64,000 bases of DNA, taken from Whitmania pigra. Its lineage: Eukaryota > Annelida > Clitellata > Hirudinida > Haemopidae. Positions 52,391-64,000 of this stretch are shown here, in pieces. Made by a program: the position numbers and the translations under genes. A model generated the notes under the pieces. That model saw nothing but the letters and a program-made list of their open reading frames with translations. It was not told the origin of the DNA and did no database searches. Location of the stretch: positions 1,082,501 through 1,146,500 of the forward strand of contig JAJTWR010000365.1 of NCBI GenBank assembly GCA_021613335.1, in the 5' to 3' direction. The number at the start of each line of letters is the position of its first letter. Positions within the stretch are counted from its first letter, which is position 1.

Positions 52391-55300
52391 TCACACATTA
52401 AGTTCCAGTTGGTTGTTGAAGCTATTGTGAATGTAGAAGGCCAAGGCCAGAAGGATGATTCCAAGAAGATCTCCGATGGCTGTTTTCAAGGAAATAGGAA
52501 TTAATAATAATTAAAAAATTAAATTAATTAAAACTGAATAAATTACTTAGCCGTGTTAACCACATAACCGATATTATCAACAATATTAGTTAATTAATAT
52601 TAGGTTATTAAACATTGAGATACAGAGCACTGCTCTTAAAACCCCCATGTGAGTGAGCAATTAATGGACCTTACCTGTCAGGTAAGGTATGGAGGTTGTA
52701 TCAGGATCGAGACACCTGTTCCATTGCCAGGAAACCAGGCCATGAGCCATATGGAGGAGCAGTGCCACCTGGTGAGAAAGTATCCAATTACCAAATGTGC
52801 TAAATGACTTACTTTAGCCAAGCCTGAGCAAAATTAATGACTTGTAAACATTTGTAACACTCAGCACGAAATGTTTGTATCAACGAACATCAACAACATC
52901 ACATCACAAGAGAGATGCCTCAGATGCTAAGCACATGTTATTGATGGAATTAATCTTAGGAATTAGTCTTACTAATTACTGTGGCTAATTAAAGGACTGT
53001 GGATTTAATCGATTAATCTGCAATCTTCTTAAGTTAGCTTTAAGCCCGTAAGCAACAAACTTTCAGCAGACTTGAAAGTCTCTTTAGTTCATTGGATTAT
53101 CAGTTCGTGACTTTAATGCATGGGAGATGATGGACTGAGGACAGTTCTTCAAAACCATTTTGTGTCTCAATGTTTGTAGAGAAATAAATGAATGTATAAC
53201 TTGTGAACTGCAAAGTTAAATGATTGATTGCTTCAGCATACTAGGGTTGGATAATCTTGCGTAGCTTATACCCGCAATGCGGAGTTGCAATGCAAACAGA
53301 CCTGTTAAACTAGTTGGAATATATGCGATTTATAATTAATGATATTTAATCGATTAATGGATTAAAATAAATTTGATACAGCGTTTGCAGCCTTACTAAT
53401 TACCACTGTCAATACTTAAGAAATTACAAAACAAACTTCAACACCTGAAAGAAAGCAGCCAGCAAATAGAACACGAGGAACGATGCATTTCTCGTCTGCT
53501 GAAGGAATTCGACGTCGTCCGAGTGGCAGAACCAGACGAGAAGCGCGAACAAGAAGTGACCAGGTATCACCAGCGTCAGGAGGGCTCGAGCTGATTTTGA
53601 TCCCAACTCTGAGATCGGTTGGAGAAATAATTAAACATTAATAACTAAAAATAAACTTATTATTGTATGCTGACCATTAAACAAAATAAAGTAAAATATA
53701 AAAAAAGTTATTCCAATAACAATAAAAATAAAAAAATTATTTCTCTTTTTAAAAACGACTGACTTTGCCGGCAGAATGAGCCTTGCCATGAATCTTGCTG
53801 CTTGAAAATCATGCTGAGATCGGTTCCAATCGGTCCGAGTCTGTGCATGGAGGTGGACAAACGACTAGCTTGGATGGCAACCAAGTTTCCACCGATGCCT
53901 AATTTAGAACATCACTAATCTGTTTCTCAGTTCCCGATAAACTCGGTTAAACTGAGGTTCACAATGCATCATCAGAAGAAATTAATTGATTAATGCTTAA
54001 ACATTAACATTATAGATAAAATAAGATAAAGTTATAAATTCTATTGCATCTATCCTTTAAATAGAATGACACTGCACATAAAGTACTGATAAAAAAAAAT
54101 CAATAAAGCACTCTCAACATGAGACAACAAACAAATAAGATGCATTATCACACGATGCAAACACAAAAATACAACAATGTTTTGCAATTAAGCTAAGCTG
54201 CCTTTTATAACAATACAACACCAATAGCAAAACAACCCCAGGAACAACAAACTCCAATCACCCACCATTGATGACAGGCTGAAATCTTGCGAGTCCTTCG
54301 TAATGAACGATGGTGTTGTCCAGAATCACCCCACCAAGCCTACAGGGGAGGTGAACAAATTTCAATGTTAACAAACTTAAAATTCATTAACATTTTCTCT
54401 AATATTATGCTAATAATACAGACCCTTAATAAAAGGGTTGCTAACAATAAATTGAGAATATTTATTTAACCAATTAATTAATTAACCAATTAATAACACG
54501 TCTCACGTGCTAATGGTCATGGCGCTTATTATCGGATTCCAGCCAGAATGAAGAGCATCTCGTGAATATTCATTCCTCGAGCTGATGTGCCACCACAGTG
54601 GCAGGCTGATGCACATTATCATAATTATGCAAGAGCTCAACCAAATGGTGTCTGAATGATTAATTATTTTCATAACAGCAATAACAATAACAACATTAAG
54701 TGACTTTAATAAAAAGTTGAAGACTTGCATGATTCATAAAAATATATAAATGTAATAAAAATAGCCATTAATATTATAACAACTTAACCAATAAACAATA
54801 ACATAATTAATTAATAATAATTTGGTAATAACTAACACACCAATTTACCCATGTGCCCGTAAAAGAAATCCGAAGTCTTGGCAAGGACCGAGATGGCGAT
54901 GAGGTCTCCGAGACTTCCGGCGACCGGAGTGGCCACGTTGTCTGGGTCGATTTGGAGGACCCTCGACAAGTACACGACGCAGCACATCAACAAACCTGAT
55001 TCGAAGACAACAAACTACAACTGTTATTGTTGTTACTAACTTACTAGTAATTATTAGAAAAATAAATCTGTTAATTTAATTGAATAACAAAAGTAATTAA
55101 TTGCACCAAATCTTTTCCTACTTCAATATCTATTAATTATATTTTAATTTACTATTATTTATTCATTTCCCAATTCATCGAACCAAACTCAAGATAAGTC
55201 ACAAATTAAATTAATTTATGAATCAGTTAATAAGTTAATATGTTAGCTAACAACCCTATTACTAACCAAGGACCACACTGGACAAGAAGGCGGTGGTCAT

Positions 55301-56458
55301 GCAGCTGGCTGTGAGCAAGAGGGCATGCGATCCTTCGACGTATCCCTTCTGAGGCAAAGAAAAGCAAAGAGCCAACACTGATGCCAGGAAGCCAACAACG
55401 AGCGCTTGGCAAAGAGTCAAAGAGATGTTCCCCGAGACGAGCCGATAGAATTCGCCGGGGGTATCCATCGTGCCGAGGTTTGCCTTTTTCCAAAGGATAC
55501 GCGATGAGTGTACATCGTGCAAGTAATGTGATACTTATGTATTATTCGATACAAATTATTTTGTGATACAGAGCACGATATCATTGCATGATGATGATAA
55601 ATACGAAAACAATCCTAATCTAGAGTGACTTTTTTGTGACATATATATATATATGTCATAGATTTGACTGCAATCAACCATTACTTGTATTTCCCTCACA
55701 TTCATATGTTGTGCAAATCGACCACTATTTGCATGTTGCAAATAAAAATAATAATGTTATTATTGTTTGCTTAAATGAGCTAATGACTGTTACTTGCTTT
55801 AGTGAGTGTAACCTGCTTCGTAATACATTATGCATATTATAAAATAGTAATTTATAATGTATTTAAATAATTTAGATAATTGAAATGGCACACTTAAAAG
55901 ATAATTTATTATACTGCTACCAAATTCAAAAATTTTGAAATACTTGTGTTGATAGTCTTGCTGCAAGAGTCATTTCAAGATTGCCTTTTAGGCCAAGCAA
56001 TGCTGGAACCAGTATGATAACCTCAGAAATATTCTGGAAAACTTCCCAATGCTAGAAAAGTAAACAAGTGCTCCCAACTACATGCTAAAACACAAAGTAT
56101 TATAATTTAATAAAAATACTACTGAACCAAAAGGCACCTTCACGTGGTTCAAAACACTTCCAGCAGCAACCATGCCAGCTCCAGCAACCAAATACGGAAA
56201 GAGGACTTGAAGCAGGATTTGCACGAACGCCTCTTCCGACTCTTGAAATTTCAATGATTTGAACTTTTTCATTAAATTACAGTCTTTAGTTCCACTATAG
56301 TCACTTGTAGATGATTTCCTCTTTATGGCACGACCAACCACTTCTTCGGAAAAACTTTTTAAGTTTTTCATCAACTTATTGTCTTTAGTTTGAGATGCGT
56401 CACTTACTGATGACCTCTTAATGGCCCGACCGACCACTTCTTCGGACTTGTGGGGCAT
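52391..56458 (-). CDS. SLC41/MgtE-family magnesium transporter
   Basis: Ten exons on the minus strand: 56458-56138, 56051-55944, 55483-55267, 54995-54849, 54651-54507, 54339-54266, 53898-53764, 53608-53445, 52768-52675, 52479-52391. All are GT-AG and frame-consistent, giving 497 residues. Predicted multi-pass plasma-membrane Mg2+ transporter/exchanger with two MgtE-type repeats. Landmarks are [80 protein letters not shown] and [20 protein letters not shown]. The two DPDxxxxP...GD motifs are the hallmark acidic sites of the two halves. The acceptor of exon 3 has a weak pyrimidine tract. The N-terminus before the first MgtE domain holds a ~33-residue tandem duplication starting [11 protein letters not shown]. 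The start at 56458 is the first in-frame ATG; an upstream exon is possible. Which SLC41 paralogue cannot be told. Confidence 0.93.
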
Positions 56459-56589
56459 TTTAGAATATTCTGACAAATTAAGTGAAATATGCTTGAAATT
56501 TCTCCTGATAAAGCTTTATAACCAAAATTGTAAAAGTCAATTTGCCTAACTCGTCCGGCAGCAATCATCTCGTACAGCCCTCGGCACAA

Positions 56590-58280
56590 AAAAAATTTCG
56601 CCTGGTGAAAATCATGTTTATATTACTAGTTTCTATGAATTTTGAATTCAAATTATGTTTTCAACTGTAGCCATTTTTAAATTAATCATTAAATAATTAA
56701 ATAAGTTTTATTCGTTTGTCAACGAGAGTAAAATAAGTTTTAAAGATCGCATATATAAATCGAGAGCTTCAAGTTTTTGTGTATTTTTTTGGTGGAAGCA
56801 CAAAAGGTTTGTAACAATTCGTTATTATTGGTCAACTTTTTAGCCTTATAGGTCTCCTGGTAGAGATGGATCTAAATTACAAGGCATGTTTATTTTTTAC
56901 TTGTAATCGCTTCCCCCTCTAATGTGACATCACAACTGTCTGTTGTATTGCTATTATATCCTGACTTCTCAATATGAGGGGACGTCATTTGTTGACAGCC
57001 TCTTGAGGAAAAATTTAGAATAATAATAAAAATAATAATAATGATAATAGTCATAATAATAATATTTATTCAAGTGTGTAAATTAAAAGCTTACAGCTGG
57101 CGAGGGCTGGTAGGAAGCTAGGAATGATGCATCAAACGCGGGAGAACTGGAAAACCAAAAATAAATGCTAACCTTTTAAAAGTAGTTCAAAGAGGGGAGG
57201 TTTGTTGATGATTTGACATAACTTATTCTTATTTTAATGTTTTGGAATGATATTAGAACCTCTTAATTACCTTATAGAAAAAATAAATTATAAATAGTTT
57301 CACATTCATCTCTTGAGGAACGACCCCGTAGCAAGTGAATCAAAAGAACCAATGCCGTCATCCTCAACACAAATAATGAATTCTTTGAGCCGTGTTTACT
57401 CGGCACTCTCAACTTGGATCGATCTATTCGATGCTGAATTCATCGGATGCACACGTAAAAGAATGTTTAATCTAACCACCAGACTCACTTACTGATTCAT
57501 CGTATGAGTTTCACATTCCCCCATCGTCATGTTCGTGCGGACGGTAAGTGTTTTTTGAGCACTTCAGGTAAACAGACCAGCAACCCAAGGACAACAAGAG
57601 GTAGATGCTTGTCGATATAAAGCAGTCATAGTTCTGTGCAGAAGCAGACGAACAAACAAATTTCACTTGTCTTTTTTTATCTGAATTTCATTGAATTCAT
57701 CGAAGAAGGACCTGAAAGGTATTTGGTTTGATGTTTGAATTCATTTTAAATGTGCTCAAGGGTCATCTTTAAAAGACGTTTGTGGCTTGTGGGGGCCAAA
57801 AATTGGCTACATCTTTGACGGACTCAGTGAAATTGTAAATAAAAGAGCTTTTGTAATTAGTTAGCGTTTAATTATGTTTAATTATTTTTAATTCAGAATA
57901 TATTTTGCACCACGAAAGCTTTACACACGGTAGCTTGAAACGAAATGAGAACAATTTTTATTTAGTGTTTCGTGACTGATTTTCGAGTAACGGAAAATAA
58001 AAAGTTTATCAAACGCCTATTAAAAGCAACATGGCAAACAGCTCGATATTGCTTATGGTTTGTATTCTTTGTTTAGCTCAGAACTGGTAAATCTTGGCAG
58101 CACCTGGAGGGGCGTTCTTTGGAAATACATCCATTAAAACTAAAATAACTAATTTTTAGGTAGGAGTTAAATGTGGCCCTAATTACGCGATAAAGAAAAG
58201 AAGTGACCTGATTTATTTGAAACAAATAAAAATATGTTTCAATCTCTTAAAATGATACCTTTGCAACATCAGTTTCCCTC
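56590..58280. other. Upstream of the SLC41 gene; no firm gene
   Basis: A splice-bounded minus-strand segment (TTTTCCAG, then about 50 open bases ending AGCT, then GTAAGC) at about 57098-57148 could be a 5' exon of the SLC41 gene. The plus frame at 57313-57495 is unrecognised. Confidence 0.35.
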
Positions 58281-58439
58281 GCGACAATGTTGCAATGTCA
58301 CACGCTAAAGCAAGCACGAGTAATTACATCTATAAAGAACATTTGAACACCAAAATTTCAGTTAAATTAAAATTAAGAAAATTAAAGTATTATAAATTAA
58401 ATATGACTGTCATAAAGCTGAATAACAAACAGGAGGAAT

Positions 58440-58580
58440 TTGGCGTGCGAGATGGATCGGAGGGTTGCATTCCTGTGAAGGACGGTGAAAGCAACGGTCA
58501 TTACGTGTCGTGTTCGCAATCCAGCTCGCACCGCCAAGGATCGATTAAGAAGTGCCTTCACATCCTATCCGATACTCAAA
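58440..58580 (+). repeat. tRNA-like SINE copy
   Basis: TTTGGCGTGCGAGA is an A-box-like block. It is followed by CGGTCATTACGTGTCGTGTTCGCAATCCAGC (B-box-like) and a body ending GTGCCTTCACATCC. The open frame across it (58295-58645) is repeat-derived. Confidence 0.6.
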
Positions 58581-59147
58581 AAATCGGCTATTCACAAATA
58601 CCAAATCCATTCTCAAGAGAGGAACCATTATTCAGTTTTGTATGATAGGCACTTGTAAATCCTATTCGCTTGTTTTCAGAGCGCTCGAAAATGTTTTACT
58701 AAAAAGACAAATTAAAAAAATATTCTAAGCACTGCCTACTTTTGCTATTTTACCACTTCATAATATCGCCTCATAGATTAATTAATAAATGATTAATAAC
58801 TAGAAATTAGTAGTCCAGCTCTTTACAAACTCATTAATATTGTTAAGAGGTCTCATAAGCATTTACAAAGCGATCTTGGCAGATTGAAATGAAATACTGT
58901 TCTCTGTCAGCGTTTGTAATTGAAGTAATTCAATAGCATTACAGACTGTACGCAAAATCCGTTAAATAATTACATAATAATTACCCGAGAGAGTCGGTCA
59001 CGCCACAGGATAATTAATGCTAAATTGTTACTGATCCAAAATTAGGTACTGCTTATTGTTATTAATAAGAGGTTGTAATAGTTAACATTTAGCAATATAT
59101 ATTAATATAAAACTCATTTTATTGAACCCCGAAATAAATTTTCAGTC

Positions 59148-62100
59148 ATGAAGTTATTGTTGACAATTCCATTTGCCTTGTACGTTCTTGCGGTCAATTG
59201 CCAAACAAGTGGGTTTTCTATTGTGGACTGTTCGTGCTATTTTCAAGATTAAACAACAATAAAAACTTGAATAACAACAATAACAATAATTTGAGCACAA
59301 AACAAAATAATAACATTCAAATTCTAACCAATTAGGAAGACGATGTAAAAGATAATTCTTAAAATTTAAAAGTTTTTTTAATGAAAAATTTAATAATTGA
59401 ATTTAATAATTTCACAAGTTAATTAATTAATAGTTTAATCATTAAATTAATTTAATTCCACCGTTACATTTTCAGAAGTTTTGACCAAGGACTATCTGGT
59501 AGTTTTTGATGCAAATTCAAAAAAGTTTCTTCAAATCTCCTTGGATTCTAACAACTCTGTTGTCGAATTGCCAAGAATAAAACAGAATAAGAGTGCTACT
59601 TATATTCCAAGGTTAATAATTGAACACAAGGATGACTCCTTCAGGTTGTACTACGTTTGGTTTAACGAGGTTGATTTGGGAATGCTTGAGAATTCAAAAG
59701 AAGGAATCACAGAAAATGTAACAAGCATCTGTAAGTTGAAGACTTTAGTTATTTGTTTTTAGTGAACTTTTAGTTTCGGAAATGAATTTTCAAATTTAGA
59801 AATATGAAACAACTCATTTACTATTTTTGGCGGATTGCGTCGCTATATAATTAAATAGAAGTGGTAAAGTCATTCAAAACATCGACTAAATTCCAAAAAT
59901 ACAAATTAAATAAATAAAAAACAGAAATTTGGTTGAAATAAAATCGCAATTTCTTTGAAGTTCGAGAGGCTCCTGATATATAATTTTGCCTATACTTTAA
60001 TCGATGACGATGATGAAACACCAGGAAAAATATAAATTAAATTAGTTAATTAATTACATAGCACCTCATTCATTATTTTATTATGTTTCACTGCATACTA
60101 TAAATAAATAAATATCTATAAAGTTACACTTTATAACTTTTTGTTCCGTTGCTTAGCAAGGGTTGGAATTCATGATTTTGCGAAGGATCCGTCACAGGAT
60201 GTGTTGTACTTTACTTCCAACAGCTTGTACAGGAGGAATTTGTCTCAAAATGCTGCTGAAAAAATAGCGGATGAAGCACAACAGAGTTCTATCGAAAGCC
60301 TTAACTACAACCCAAAAGAAGAGTAATTATGCTTTAACTACTACTTTTTTTACTAATTGTCGTAGTCATTCAGTTATTCTGATGACATTATTAAAATACT
60401 ATTAGTCATCATCGTCGTGGTCATCGGCATCACCATCATCATGGTCTTCGTCATCATCAGCATCATCATCAGCAGCAGCAGCAACAGCATCATCATCACC
60501 ATCGTCATCGTCATCGTCATCATCATCACTAGTGCCCGACTGACAATAATTAGGGTTAGGTTAGATAAAAAAAAATCATCTAAAAAGCCAAGACTACAGA
60601 AACTTGTTAGAAATTACTTATAAAATATTGTTATAATTGATAAAAATATTATTATATTGTTACAAATTACTTGCGTTCCTCTTCTGCGTCTTCCAATGTT
60701 TGATTGTTTTGTGTGAATTTAAGTTATAATTACAGCGAACACTGTGTCGACAATGAGTCGTTAGGTCCATTATGAGAATATTTCACAATAATCGCTACTG
60801 ACCATTCAAAAATGAGATGTAATGAATGTGGGGAGATGGCATCACGTGGAGATTCGTCGGCGTCGACTTACAATGCTTCCAATCTCGTCAATCATTTGCG
60901 TCGTCATCACCCCATTTCCATGAAGAATGTGGAGGAGACTAAAGTAGAGAAGAAAACTGCCGGAATCGTCACTGCAGTGGCAAATCATTAGGCGCAAATT
61001 CAAAACAGCCTATTAACGACCAAGCATTTGGTTAAGCAATTATTTGAAAATAAATGAAAAAAATCAATGATAATTAACACACTGAGACGGGCTGATTGTA
61101 GAGTTCATTGGTGGCTGACATTAAAGCACTCCAGCGAATTCTGCAAGCCCTGAAACATGGATATAAGTTGCAAAGTTCAAAATATTTCAGAACCCCACTC
61201 ATTCCAAATATTTATCGAATACTAGTTGCCAGGGTAAATGAGTCTCATACACACTTCAATCTGGTTAACGAAGCTCTCAAGTCAACATATTGCCGAAGAT
61301 GTCCAGAATGTAATTTACTATGTTGACAGAATTATGTTTTAGTTTCAGTCTTTAAGCTTGTAGTAAAATTAATTAAGTATGATTTCATGTGTACTGAGAA
61401 TTGAATTGAGTTATGTTTTAATTCATGATTTTAATTTTATAAGACATGTTAGAGAAAATAATAAAATATCGGTATCGGTCGATACTACATTCGTAAAATA
61501 TCGGTGTCGGGATATTGGTAAAAAGCTATATCGGTCGGGCACTAATCATCATCATCAAGTACAGCTATTAGTTTTTCACTACGATACTGAAGATGAATTA
61601 ATTGAGCTCTTGAATAGGACAATAAACTTTTAAAAATTTCTCAAATTAAGATATGATAAATCACAAATAAATAAATAATTTCAGCACCATTTACTTCTAT
61701 GAATGCCTGTCAACGGGCATATTCTTAAGACGAATAAAAGCGAGCGACAAAAAAGTACTGGACCCCATAAAATTGAATCAGTGTCTCAACTTAATTTATG
61801 TCGATTTCCAAGGTATTTCAAATTGACAATTAAAACGCTTACTTATTAAAATTATGTTAATGATTAGATTGTTAACATATAGTAATTTAATGTAATTAAT
61901 TGTTTAATAATAAAATAATGAAGTTTTATATTTCAACATTATTTATAAGAGTAATTTTAGTAATAATTGCTTTACTAGAGCATTAATAACGGAATATTAC
62001 TAAATAGTGATAATAACTATTATGCACTTGCAGGTTCAAGATTTTAACATTAATAGCCTAACAATAACATCAATAATCGCATAATTATACAAATATTTAT

Positions 62101-62935
62101 GCCATAAAACATAAAAACCAGCTCAGGAACTTTTTGGGACATACGGGGATTCAGTGTTCAGCACAAAGCTCTATGATAAACCAAATTTGAAAACAATTCA
62201 CAGCCTTCCTTCCAATTCAAAATTTGCTGGATTTGCAATTGGCTCAAAACATTTGTACTACACAATTGAGGGCCAAAAGTAGTTATAATTTCTTCTCAGG
62301 ATTATTTTGTAATTAATTAATTAATTAATAATATAATAGCAACTAATCGAACTATTTCCAACGTTTATTTTCAACAGTGCTGTTTACAAACTGGAGAGAA
62401 ATTCTTCAAAGGCTGAAAAGTTTTACGAATATCCGAACGGAAAATTTGAAGCCTTGGCACTTTTTGAAGGTGAATATTCTTTTTTCAAGTCGATTGAAAT
62501 AAATAATTTGACAATTTTATAATATTTTGTTTTATTTTTATAATGGGACAAATTATCGCATCATTGTTTGATTTTTATGTATAAAGGATAATTTATCAAT
62601 GCGTTTCTTAAAAATTGTTTTGAAGTCCACATCTCTTATTTTACTTGCTCAAACAAAAATTCGGTAATTGTTAATTCAGTTTAATTGATATTTGGAAATT
62701 AACCAAAATGAATATTTGATGATCATTTTTTTAGTCTGTCCCTTCTTAATCTCATATAATATTTTACATTCAGTTGGGAGACAGTTACGTCGTTAATTTT
62801 GCTTTACTGTAAGCCAAAGCGTACTTATTGAATTTTTTATTTATTTCAGGAGACGCCATTTCTCATAAATCTTCAGGATCAAAATCTATTGGTGTTATTG
62901 GTCTCTTAGTTTGCCTACTTGTCGTCTTCATGTGA
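59148..62935 (+). CDS. Secreted, probably GPI-anchored YWTD-like beta-propeller
   Basis: Seven exons: 59148-59208, 59476-59730, 60157-60322, 61685-61812, 62122-62278, 62378-62469, 62850-62935. All are GT-AG with matching phases, giving 314 residues. A signal peptide at 1-19 (MKLLLTIPFALYVLAVNCQ) fills exon 1. The rest shows about six blade-like repeats of the LDL-receptor YWTD type, for example FRLYYVWFNEVDLG, FAKDPSQDVLYFTSNSLYRRNL, LNYNPKEDTIYFYE and FAIGSKHLYYTIEG, with the Trp usually replaced by Tyr or Phe. There are no EGF or LDL-A modules. Three N-glycosylation sequons (NVT, NLS, NSS). The C-terminus is a small-residue stretch (SHKSSGSKS) plus a hydrophobic tail ending VVFM, which looks like a GPI-attachment signal. 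Ligand unknown; an extracellular binding role is inferred. Confidence 0.8.
60403..60529. repeat. Imperfect (ATC)n microsatellite interrupted by a transposon
   Basis: ATC/GTC/AGC units directly abut the hAT-like element; a few more ATC units resume at 61545. Confidence 0.85.
60530..61544 (+). mobile_element. hAT-like relic with BED finger in propeller-gene intron 3
   Basis: Ends TAGTGCCCGAC and GTCGGGCACTA form an 11-bp perfect terminal inverted repeat. Near the right end are ATATCGGTATCGGTCGATA-like subterminal repeats. ORF 60812-60991 (59 codons) codes a BED zinc finger: CNEC, then NASNLVNHLRRHHP. No DDE catalytic region or dimerisation domain is left, so it is non-autonomous. The flanks are ATC repeats, so the target duplication cannot be resolved. 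Confidence 0.75.
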
Positions 62936-63756
62936 TTGAAACATTAATATTTACATTTGCATTTATTTGCACATTTTTAATCAGTTACATTCAAGCCTAA
63001 GTGAGTCACTGTATAAAATTTTAGCTGGTTTGACTTTGTCATAAGACATGATAATTTTTCTCTGGAGACTTTGCAGTGACCTTGCTTTGTTGGTAATATT
63101 TATACTTTGTTGGTAATAATTACCAGTCATTTAAGTGTCATTTATTTGTTGAAATCGTCCGACTAAAAAATATCTTCTCAATTCACTTTCAGCAATATTT
63201 TGAAATGCTTCTTTTATCAACAACTTTTTGTTTTGTTTTACATAATCTGACATTTGCCCGCATAGGCTGCTGGTTGTAAAAACTTTAGTGATTTAAAAAT
63301 TTGAACTTAAACATTTAATAATTTATTGGTTTTAACGAATTTTAACCAAAACGCCCTTACTTTTTTTATGTTAAAAATGTTTCATTTGACAAATTAACAT
63401 ACAAGATGAATCTTTTCGACAATTGAAATGCTTTCGTTCAAGAGAGAAAATGGTAAAAAATGAAGCGTATTGCACCAAAATCCATCCAATCCTTGAATAC
63501 TGCTTCCCAGTTCTCAAAATAAACAACTGATGAACCAGGATTACTTCATAGCAGTCATCCTAAGTTTTAATGAACTGTAAAATACACAGAAGCAGACTCC
63601 CTCGATTAGGATTTAAGGCCGTTGTACCTTTGCCACGATTTTTAGTCGAGATGAACCTGAGGCCATGGTATATCCATGAGCTTCTACAGACTAAGAATAC
63701 GTAGAAGATTAAAACTTTGCCGTTTTGTTGAGCTGTCTCTGCATGTTGCCATTGCT

Positions 63757-64000
63757 CAGTGGCGGATCTAGGACACTGTGACTGGGGGTGGCACACACTG
63801 GAATCACTGGGCAGAGTGGCGTTAAGTATAAATTATATAAGTGTAACTTTCCCTAAGAAGAAAGATTTTAAGGCAGAGTGATCCGGGCATGAAGATTTTG
63901 TTTCTAGAGCACCTATTAAGTAGAAGGATAATATTTGTATAAAATTAAAAGTTTTGAATTTTATAAATTAAAATTTTAAATAGTATTTTGTAATGAGTGT
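63757..64000 (+). mobile_element. Possible hAT terminus running off the window
   Basis: CAGTGGCGGATCTAGGACAC...GGGGGTGGCAC is typical of one hAT terminal-repeat type (CAGTGGCGGATCCAG). The other end is not in the window. Confidence 0.4.

Noticed and set aside
56404..56589. 61-codon minus frame overlapping the SLC41 start
   Set aside because: Different frame from the transporter; no homology.
58295..58645. 116-codon frame
   Set aside because: Covers a SINE copy; the protein has no domain.

Overview
This is a window of an AT-rich animal nuclear genome. The evidence is spliced genes with GT-AG introns, non-LTR retrotransposons (R2-like and CR1/L2-like), hAT DNA transposons, a tRNA-like SINE family and very long trinucleotide and (ACTC)n microsatellites. 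A Hunchback-type zinc-finger gene together with a Ptf1a gene points to an invertebrate bilaterian, most likely a protostome. I cannot name the phylum from sequence alone.

Layout. 1-3.2 kb: decayed R2-type retrotransposon on the minus strand, running off the left edge. 3.3-8.0 kb: (AAT)n and (GAGT)n arrays, an RT fragment and a 5'-truncated CR1/L2-like element. 8-18.3 kb: repeats, no gene found. 18.4-19.4 kb: hunchback-like zinc-finger gene (+). 21.9-23.0 kb: Cys-rich/coiled-coil gene (+). 23.5-29.4 kb: eight-exon gene (+) whose first exon codes coiled coil, acidic stretch and Cys/Pro-rich repeats and which splices onto an AGC-type protein kinase domain with degraded motifs. 30.2-31.6 kb: NDUFA12 (-), tail to tail with the kinase. 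31.9-33.2 kb: internally deleted hAT element with a perfect 8-bp target duplication. 34.7-37.1 kb: intronless VPS16 (-). 37.9-38.3 kb: small two-exon Cys-containing gene (-). 38.9-42 kb: (ACTC)n, TAATTA-rich and (ATT)n DNA. 43.4-46.3 kb: three-exon Ptf1a (-), with a TATA box at 46.49 kb. 48.5-50.1 kb: (ATC)n and (AAT)n arrays. 52.4-56.5 kb: ten-exon SLC41/MgtE magnesium transporter (-). 59.1-62.9 kb: seven-exon gene (+) for a secreted, probably GPI-anchored six-bladed YWTD-like propeller, with a BED-finger hAT relic in intron 3. 63.76 kb: possible hAT terminus.

I built the multi-exon models by hand. Each junction joins a GT donor to an AG acceptor, the reading frame is kept across every junction, and the joined protein matches its family where one is known. 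The genes do not form one pathway: they are housekeeping genes (VPS16, NDUFA12, SLC41), developmental regulators (hunchback-like, Ptf1a) and lineage-specific genes. The least expected are the coiled-coil/Cys-rich/kinase fusion with its Cys-rich coiled-coil neighbour, and the stand-alone GPI-anchored propeller.
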